DNA from: Rhipidocladum racemiflorum
Lineage: Eukaryota; Streptophyta; Magnoliopsida; Poales; Poaceae
Reading direction: 5' to 3'
NCBI GenBank assembly: GCA_036346355.1
Contig: CM070572.1
Span: 8,005,001 to 8,069,000 of the forward strand
Length of the DNA: 64,000 nt
Positions 56,378 through 64,000 of this stretch are shown here, piece by piece. A program made the position numbers and the translations under genes. Positions within the stretch are counted from its first letter, which is position 1. The number at the start of each line of letters is the position of its first letter. The notes under the pieces are model-generated. The model was not told the DNA's origin. It searched no databases and saw nothing but the letters and a program-made list of their open reading frames with translations.

Positions 56378-57037
56378 CTATTCTAAGACTGGAATCTTCA
56401 ATCGTAAATCGGAGATGTAGATGATGCGCTCCTCTGGATCTTCTTCCACATCTTCTGCCATGGACAGGTCAGTCACAGCCGACGGACCATCCACGGACAT
56501 CTCTTCTCCGGGCTCGTACTGGGGCTGCATCTGGTCTATCTCTTTCTGGCTTCGTCGATCTCCATCCAGGCATTGCTCAGCTGCCGGCGAAGATCATCTC
56601 GCTCGATGAGAAGGGTAGTGTACAGAAATCCTTGTTGACAAGGAGCTCCGCGGCTTCATCGACACGCGGATCTGCCTCGTCCTGGAACGAGAGGCGATCA
56701 ACTGTCTTGAGGCATCCCCTTCATGGGGATCAATCAAATCGGCGTGGTCGAACTCGGTAGCGAAGAGGCAGCGCAGTGCTTCATCGCCTGACGGGCGAAG
56801 TCTGAATAGCGTCATCTCGTGGGCCGGTGCCCCTGAAATGACGCGGAATATCTGGATTATTTGGCGGGGATCCAGATTGAACCAGGCTCTCCACTCAACG
56901 CGGACGACACCCTGGAAAAGCTCCTCCGTGTGAAAAGCAGGGATCTCAATCGATCGGCTCCAACATCTTTGTAGCATTCTCCACAATCCGGCCCATCCTT
57001 CGGGAACCTCGGGAAGTGGGTAGGCGTGGTGCACCAT
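56378..57037 (-). pseudogene. Extra leader ORF between primer-binding site and gag of the Tekay element
   Basis: Between the PBS and gag, on the gag strand, lies a protein-like sequence that is neither gag nor pol. It starts MVHHAYPLPEVPEGWAGLWR at 57037, continues through a Trp/Phe-rich globular-looking part (RVEWRAWFNLDPRQIIQIFR), then in a second frame through a short heptad-like stretch (LIERDDLRRQLSNAWMEIDE), and in a third ends with an acidic tail near AEDVEEDPEERIIYISD and a stop at 56378-56380. Two frame changes are needed, so this copy is broken; original length would be about 220 residues. It ends about 300 bp before the gag start. I recognise no domain. Confidence 0.6.
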
Positions 57038-57251
57038 CTGCCAAAACGAGAATCTTTTAAGTCGATGAGCGGAAAGGTTTTAAGTGAGTTTCAAAGGAGA
57101 GAAAAGAATTTTTAAGGAAAAGGTGGGAACAGAGAGAGAGAAAGCGAGGATTACAAGGATAATACTTACGCTTTTGAAACTCATTTTGTAGTTTGAAATA
57201 ATCTTTGAAAAAAGACTCCTTAAGCCAACTTAGGTCTCGATCCTACGGTCA

Positions 57252-57269
57252 AGCCTAGGCTCGATACCA
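57252..57269 (-). other. Tekay primer-binding site
   Basis: The minus strand reads TGGTATCGAGCCTAGGCT two bases after the 5' LTR. It matches the initiator-Met tRNA site TGGTATCAGAGC apart from a missing AG. Confidence 0.7.
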
Positions 57270-57271
57270 CT

Positions 57272-59969
57272 TGTGACGGACCGCCTTTTTAGGGGCGATC
57301 ACGAAACTCACATGATTACCAGGAAGACTAACTGTTGGAAGACAAGAGTACAATTACCTGGCCAAAAGCCAATTCAACACTTTTTATTCAATATAGTTGG
57401 TCTAACGACCGGTTTTACAAGAGAAGCATCCAAGCTTCTAGACTTACACTAACAAAAGAGAGAAACCACAGGCAGGGCCTGAGCGAAGACAAGACCTAAA
57501 ACCAAACTAAATCGCCATCTACGATCTCCTGGAAGGCGCCAACATCTTCGAACTCTGAAAGGGGCGGGGTTTTGCAAGGGTGAGTACGGGAGTACTCAAC
57601 AAGTCGTACGGAACCACTGAATACTATATGTAGGGGTAATCAAGGGATGGCAATAGGGTTTAGTATCTGGATGCAGTTTTATTTCACAATTCATTTTACA
57701 TTTGAAGCACAAACTAATAAATAAGTAATTTGAATTTCACAAGTTCAACAACACTTAACCACAATTATCCAAATTCCAAACAGTAACTTGAGCTTAGTTA
57801 CGGGTATCAACCCGATTCAACTTAACTTCATTTACCTAAGTACGGCGTGTCGATTACAATTAAGATTAACTCTGCAGAGCGGCTCAGCTTTACCCACAAG
57901 ATATCTATAACCTTTATGCCAATCGCGAGTTTCATGCAACTTAAATGCATGTGGCCCAGTTTAGATTATCACAGCATTTCGTTTAATCATTCCTGTCCTT
58001 TAGTTGTTTACCGATAGTACCGCTACCTTGGACTCAGGGTCCCCATTAGCGTCTACCGTTGTGAGAACCAAGAATGTCACTCTGGACCATTCCCGTTCCA
58101 CCCCTCCGGTCCATTTCCTGCCGGAAAGCCGGTCCCCATTCTCTCCAGAGAATGGTAGCCACCAAGACAGTCCAATTATTATCTCAGAATGATTAACTTA
58201 ATGAGCCGTGTCGGATACGGGTCACCGACGATCCGACTGTGGTTGGCGGAAACTAAGTTATTTACTTTGCTCAAGGGATTATTAACCTTACACTTTTGCC
58301 AAAGACCAAGCCTTCATCCACAAACCCATTCCGGTACTCACGGTGCAGCCACTGCACTCAACCAAGGCATTAATCACCAGCCGGGGATCGGAATCTCATC
58401 CACTCCGGGATTAATCCGATACTGTCCCCCTGACTGCAGCACTTTTGTAAACATCCGAATCGGAGATTCGGCAGCATTTTCTTTAAATCCAGGTTTTGAA
58501 CTAACCTAGCAGTATTATCTAATCTATCCATGGCAATAAGCAGTTAACTAGGGTTCCAAAGGATTTAACAGGGTTCAAATATTTCAAGGAGGTTTCATGA
58601 GCAATTCGGTATTACCTATTTATCATGTCATTCTAAAATACTGGATTTCATTAATTCAAATACAGTAAAATAATGCGATATAAAATAATTACTACTATAG
58701 CATGGCATGATAGGATCAACATGATCAAAGGGTGTACGGCTTGCCTTGCGCGGCAGCTGGATCGGACGAGTCGTCGAGGACGTAGTAAATCTTGTGCTCT
58801 GTCTGGTCCAGGCGTCTGCTCAGGAGCTGCTCGGACTCCAGGGACGCTCGGCTCCTCCACTGGCGTCTCAACGGTCGAATCTAACGCGAAAAGACAACCA
58901 ACATAAATAAACGACAAAACAATAACCGAAAAAGAAAACGGAAACTGAAACGGGAAACCGGAATCGAGTCGGAAAGGGACGGAGGGCAAAACTGGGATTT
59001 GGGAAATTTCTGGGGTTTGGATCTGGGAACGGATAGCATTTCTGGACTCAGTGGGTCGAGACGGTTCGGGAAATGTATTTGGTGGAGCTCTGGGATTTTT
59101 CGGGATTTTTCTGGATTTTCCGGGCTATTTTTGGAGTTTAAAACGAATTTTGGAAATTAATAAATTAATTAAAATCCAAAATCCCTTTTTACTGTTCCCG
59201 GGCCGAAATCCAACGGCCTAACGGGCCGTGGCCCACGGCGGGCGCGTCTTGTGAGGTGGCTGGGCTGGCCGGCCAAAGACGGCTTAGGGTGAGGCGGGGC
59301 CACGAAAGTGGCGAGGCGGCGAGGCGACGAGCGGGGCCCGCTCGTCGATGGGCACGCAGTGCGGAGGGTTAGGGCAGGGCACGAGGAGGGCGACGGGATC
59401 ACTGGCGGCGCGCTGGATCAGCGGCGGCCGGAGGCGGAGCGGGACGAGGGCAAGGGAGAGGAGGGGGCTCACCACGAGAGAGGAGGGGAGCGGGGCGAGT
59501 GGAGAAGGCGGGGAGGCGGGGGGTTTTTATAGGGCAAGGTGGGGAGGCAGGCGGCCGGGCTCGACGGCGAGCGCGGCGGCGGCGCAGCGGCGCGAGGAGG
59601 CGACGGTCAGGCGGCCGGCGCTAAGCGGCGACCACGCGTAGCGAGGAAGCGGCGGCGAGCCAGCTGGCCATGGCGGGGCGGCCATGGCGAGCGGCTGCAC
59701 GGCGCGCGAGCGCCGAGGCGGAGGCGGCGGGCGCTGGCCGGGCGACAGGCCGGCGAGGCCGAAGGAGCAGCCGCACGGCCGGGCGAGCGAGCAGCCGCAC
59801 GCGGCGAGCAGGCCGATGGGCCGGGCGGGAGCAGGCCGGCGGCCCAAGAAGAAGAGGAAAACGGCCCAAGGTTTGAAACCAAACTCAATTCCAAAATTAA
59901 ATCAAATGCAAATTCAAACAAGATTCAAATAAATTCGTTTTGAATTTTTTTTTTTTTGGGATCGTTTCA
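57272..59969 (-). repeat. Tekay 5' LTR (right copy)
   Basis: 2698 bp, same ends as the left copy, adjoining the primer-binding site. It is 86 bp longer than the left copy, mainly through small indels in the GC-rich part (about 59,190-59,860). Confidence 0.95.
59524..59532 (-). promoter_or_regulatory. TATA box of the Tekay 5' LTR
   Basis: CTATAAAAA on the minus strand; this copy would start the genomic transcript, running toward lower coordinates. Confidence 0.65.
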
Positions 59970-60276
59970 GGAGTATCCTAGCTGGTCCAAAGGATGGTAG
60001 AATTCGTAGGTAAATCACGTGGGGTACTCGTTGAACGGCACGGTCGATACGCGGTTAGCCGAAATTGCCATCGTAGAAACATATTCCATGATGTTGTTTT
60101 GCTTTCTGTAGAAAATCAGAAATCAGAAACAAAATGCAACATGCTCTGAGTATAAAATTATGCCACCAACCAGCCCATCCACAAGATACTTGTACGTCGT
60201 ACTGCTATAGTGCTGCTGAGTCAATGCCTCAATTCAGGATATCACTTCAAAGTTGAAAGGCCACCAACCACACTAC

Positions 60277-60755
60277 GGCCTCGTTTGACAATTTGGAACT
60301 AGGTCGTTTCTACTAAATTTTGGAAGAAGCTCAACCAAACAGGCTAAAACTCGGAACGATTCTCCTTGGATCGTTTCTTCTTTTTCTACACAGTGGCTGA
60401 ATTGGTCTCAACCCAGTTCCACCCGATTCACAGAAACCAACCTAAAGGCCCCGTTTGGCAACTTGGAACCGGATTGTTTCTACTAGATTCTGAAAGAAAC
60501 CCAACCAAACGGGCTAAAGCTCGGAACGATTCTTCTTAGATCGTTTCTTCTTTTTACACACCATGGCTGAATCGATCTCAACCCAGTTCCACCTGATTCA
60601 CAGAATTCAACCTGAAACATTTATACCAAGAATCTGAAACCATTTCCGTTTCTACTAGAATCTGGAACCGTACCAAACAGGGCCAAAACGTTTCTACCAA
60701 GAATCTGGAACCGTTTCCGTTTCTATTAGAATCTAGAATCGTACCAAACAGGGCC
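60277..60755. repeat. MITE-like block with A-A'-B-B' tandem structure
   Basis: Two copies of a 170-bp unit (starting GGCCTCGTTTG at 60277 and GGCCCCGTTTGG at 60447) are followed by two copies of a 71-bp unit (each ending CCAAACAGGGCC, at about 60684 and 60755). The outer ends are inverted (GGCCTCGTTTG against GGCCCTGTTTGG), typical of PIF/Harbinger-type MITEs. Non-coding. Confidence 0.7.
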
Positions 60756-62521
60756 TACATGTGGGTCTAGTGTACAACTACCACACAACGGAGATGAACA
60801 GGGGTGGGGAGGTGATAATAATAAATTGTTGTTCCATCTACGAGATTCATGCACACTACTCCCTGGTAGTTTAGAAACATTGGCTAAAACCTCATGTCCG
60901 CACTTAGGTTCAAAAGACTCAGTCTCAATAGCACATGACCACGTTCAAGTGTCTTCTCTTCAGGAGAATAGAGCCCAATTGTTGGATTATGTGGAGCAGG
61001 ATATCCATCTTTTAGGTGGTGTGCATCTTTAGCTTAACAAATTTGTTGGACTAGATACAATGTGGATATCGGGGAATAGACATATCTGGCCAGGTAAATT
61101 ATTTTGGGCCTTTTAGCTCTTCTCAAGAAAATGGAATAGTAGTTTACATTTTTATTATTATTAAGAAGACGCAGATACATACGCATCACGCACACGCAAG
61201 TATGCCTCTTTAGCACACTTCTAGAATGCACACCCACGTATACATAAAGTGGAAGGATTAAAATCTTGATGAGTAGGGTTGTACACCTGCAACTCCACAT
61301 TATACACTCCACCAAAAAGGGATTCTCTCCAATAATATACACCCATATGTGTGTGTATGCATATATAAAAAAATATTTTATATATAAGAAAATATTTTAT
61401 ATGCCACTGCACAGTCTCCAGATCTTGCCACTGCAAAATGATGTCCTCATCATATGTCATTGCATTTCATAAAGGTACCCTTATTTGCCACAGCTGTCCG
61501 TACCGTTAGATTTTGCTTGTCAAAAATTTCTAAATTACCCAAATTACCCTTATCTTCTTCCTCATTTCATCTCTTTTGCTGCCCTTTCTTCTTCCACCCA
61601 TTCTTCCCCAGCGTAGGCCAGCATGGGCGAGCAACAACGTTCTGATCAGCTGAGCCGAGAAAGATTCATGGCCGCCTTAAATTCGTCCATGAGATAATAG
61701 AGATGAAAATGGTAGAAAAATAGAATAGAGATGGGAGGGGTAAAATGGTCTTTGAATAGCTTTGGCTGGTCAATAATGGCATAAAAAAGTAGGGTTTGCA
61801 CAATGCGGCGGCATGTAAGGAAAAGTGGTGTTTAAGGCGGCAAATCAAGATCTGAAAAACGTATAAAAAAATTACACACATTACTGACTTCCACTCATGC
61901 GTTCGCACCGGTCAATCAATTCAGGTCTTGGGTGTACTATATGCTTACATGCGGTGACACACTGCGCAAGTGCAAGATGACATGCGACACCTTACAGTAG
62001 CGATTCGACGAGTCTTTACACAATACTTTAACCAAGAACAACAACAATGATGCGGATTTAATCGGTGTCTAAACTTTTAAGAACTATATAGTTAGGGGTT
62101 CCCCTTTCATCCATGTTGATAGGGATGACTTCTCAGCAACGGCATAATCTGGTCATTGGGAAATAGATGTCATCGTGTGAGAATGTAATACATGTTTTAC
62201 TGTAAACATGCATTGAAGTTTGAAAATGATTTAAACGTGTCAATTTCGCAGGCCGCACAAAATGCTCCATTTTAGCCTCAGTGGAAAAAAAACTATAGCA
62301 ATTTCTTTAGGGGGAAATGTTGTACAATTCTAAATGACTTAAGTATATTAATGGTGCCTATAAATGCATCACATCTAATACATAAATCAGATGAAGAGTA
62401 AATCTCTTGAAATTCTATGGCCTTTGTAAAATAGCAGCTTATATTTTCATAGAAGACAATTGAACTATTTGTCGGTCATGCACATATTATGATAGTCATG
62501 AAACGAAGAGAAGAAAGATGA
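60756..62521. other. Intergenic spacer, nothing recognised
   Basis: AT-rich with short simple repeats (about 61,340-61,400 and an acgca-rich patch near 61,190). Small open frames only; none recognised. Confidence 0.5.
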
Positions 62522-64000
62522 TTAGAAAGTAGTACATAGTACTTCTCTTTTTAGCAGGTAAATTATAACAGAACAAGTGGCCAACAAGTGGATACTGGAT
62601 AGCATGGACATTCCATCTTTTTTCATCTCCGGAAGCCATCCTGAATTTTTAATGATGTTTTCCATTGCACCTTTTTGGTAGTGTGGTACTTTATATGGCC
62701 GGATGTTGGGTGGCTTAGAATTTCCCTCGAGATGTATAATATGGTCACACTCCCTTTGTGGTGGTAGCCCTTTTTGCTCCTCAAATACATCTTTGAATTG
62801 TTGCAGTATTTTCCCGATGTTGGCTGGAATCTCTTGATTTAGCTTGTTTTCCTCTTTTGTCACAATCTGCTCATGCATAATACATCCCATCATTCCTTTT
62901 GAGCCCTTGTCCCATTTGGTAGAACTGACAATGCTCTTATAGCCCGGACAAGTATCATCTTTAATATGGATCATTTTGCCATTCTTGCAAATGGACAATG
63001 TTCTCTTTTTCAAGTCAAGCCCAATTGGACTATGCTCACCAATCCAATCAATCCCCAGTATGATACCATAACTCTTCAGTGGAAGTAGTTTGGAAGAATT
63101 GTATAAATGAGTTCCTTGTATTGAATATTCAAGGTCCTCCACCTGGGCACCAGTTTTCAGTTCTCCTCCACCTGCTACTGCCACTATCTTTAAGGGCCCA
63201 TAACTGATTTTATACTTGTTTCTCATAGCAAATTCATAATCCTTCAGGGTATTTGTGCTCCCACTGTCAACAAGTGCCACAACCTCTTTTTGTTCAACTC
63301 TGACAAATCAAAACGAAAGTAGCAGGACTGCATTCCCCTCTAGTTGCTTGCTGGGATATTTGCATTGGTTCTTCAATGTTTCCCACGACTCGTATATTTT
63401 TTGGACTATTCATTGCTGTCACATATTCTTGCTCTTGTCCATTCTCATGATCTTCAGATGTGTCTTCTTCTTCACCTCCCCTCATGATCAACACATGCAA
63501 AGCCCTTTTTACTTTACACTAGTGGGATGGATTCCAAGGTTCCTTGTAGTACCAACATAGATTCTTTTTTTTTTCCTCAGATCTTCCTTTTGCCTTTTCT
63601 GCATTCAAGGAATTATTGTTCTTCTCAAATATTGCTTTTCCACTAATGTTATTCATTTTGTTCCCATCCATTCCAAATATGTTTTTGTAATTTCATGAAA
63701 ATGGGTTTTTTTAGCAGCAATGGCTTTTTCATATACTCTAGTATACCAATATCCCTCCATTAATCCTTGAGGTCTTTGACCACTCACATCATATTTGATA
63801 TCTCCCTTTAACCCTCCAATAAAGCAACTCGGCAAGAAATGCTCTTGCAGATAGGGATGATCCCTTTTCAGCATTGCCACATACTCTTCAAATTTGTCAA
63901 TATAACTAGCTATTGAAGATTGTTGTTTCAAATTCTGCAGAGCCTCCACTGCATCATGAGCATTCTCCATTGAAAATCTATCACAAATCATAACGCAAAA
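62522..64000 (-). pseudogene. Ty3/gypsy fragment: gag, protease and start of RT, truncated at both sides
   Basis: Reading leftward from the window edge: a gag domain (63,653-63,991; LKQQSSIASYIDKFEEYVAM, FIGGLKGDIKYDV), a Glu-rich spacer (63,294-63,500), an aspartic protease (about 63,250; ALVDSGSTNTLKDYEF with D-S-G intact; YGIILGIDWIGEHSPI) and the RT N-terminus (about 62,640-62,800; FKDVFEEQKGLPPQRECDH, IRPYKVPHYQK). RT stops near 62,522, where the sequence turns into unrelated spacer. Stops separate gag and protease. The general type is a gypsy chromovirus; I lean to the Reina clade without certainty. No LTR is in view. Confidence 0.82.

Larger units (their letters stand above)
48900..59969 (-). 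mobile_element. Tekay/Del-type Ty3/gypsy chromovirus, structurally complete, frameshifted
   Basis: An 11-kb element with two long LTRs and a perfect 5-bp target duplication GGAGT (48895-48899 and 59970-59974). LTRs have TG...CA ends. In minus-strand order: 5' LTR, primer-binding site, extra leader ORF, gag-protease, RT, RNase H, integrase with C-terminal chromodomain, polypurine tract, 3' LTR. Domain order and chromodomain identify a chromovirus; gag type, long LTRs and PBS fit the Tekay/Del clade. The LTRs differ mostly by small indels in their GC-rich part. Frameshifts in gag, RT and integrase indicate a non-autonomous copy. Confidence 0.95.

Overview
This is nuclear DNA of a flowering plant, almost certainly a grass (Poaceae). 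The genes are split by many GT-AG introns, coding exons are GC-rich at their 5' ends, and more than half of the window is transposable elements of types typical of grass genomes: Tekay-, Tat- and Copia-type LTR retrotransposons, an RTE-type LINE, and hAT, PIF/Harbinger and Mutator-like DNA elements. I see no operons, tRNA or rRNA genes, CRISPR arrays or other prokaryotic systems.

Three host genes are visible. The 3' part of a RING-H2 E3 ligase-like gene lies at 36-1222 (+). A complete exocyst subunit SEC6 gene runs from 9585 to 25934 (+): 25 coding exons that join without a frameshift into 755 codons. A complete plastid shikimate kinase gene lies at 44371-47007 (-): 10 exons, 310 codons.

Layout. 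1-1.5 kb: RING gene end. 2.2-4.6 kb: old solo LTR of the Tekay family found again at 48.9-60.0 kb. 5.66-6.08 kb: hAT MITE with perfect 8-bp target duplication. 6.2-7.3 kb: dying PIF/Harbinger element. 7.6-8.2 kb: long inverted repeat. 8.56-9.01 kb: 20-copy minisatellite. 9.28-9.38 kb: perfect 50-bp tandem duplication just upstream of SEC6. Inside SEC6, introns 8 and 19 each hold a member of one GC-rich hAT MITE family, and intron 17 holds an apparently full-length antisense RTE LINE. 26.3-41.6 kb: a Copia element (TSD GGCGG), split at 30.2-39.0 kb by a Tat-type gypsy element (TSD GTTGG). 42.0-42.8 kb: an 88-bp tandem duplication carrying a Mutator-like MITE, next to another TIR element. 44.4-47.0 kb: shikimate kinase. 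48.9-60.0 kb: minus-strand Tekay/Del chromovirus with both LTRs and TSD GGAGT. 60.3-60.8 kb: duplicated MITE-like block. 62.5-64.0 kb: decayed minus-strand gypsy fragment running off the right edge.

The host genes have unrelated roles (ubiquitination, exocytosis, aromatic amino-acid synthesis); nothing suggests a shared pathway. The most unusual items are accessory ORFs in two retrotransposons (a leader ORF before gag in the Tekay element; an antisense ORF with its own TATA box between pol and the 3' LTR of the Tat element), the repeat-filled gag-less leader of the Copia element, and the pile-up of clean, TSD-bounded insertions in SEC6 introns. All retrotransposon coding regions here carry frameshifts or stops, so none looks autonomous.
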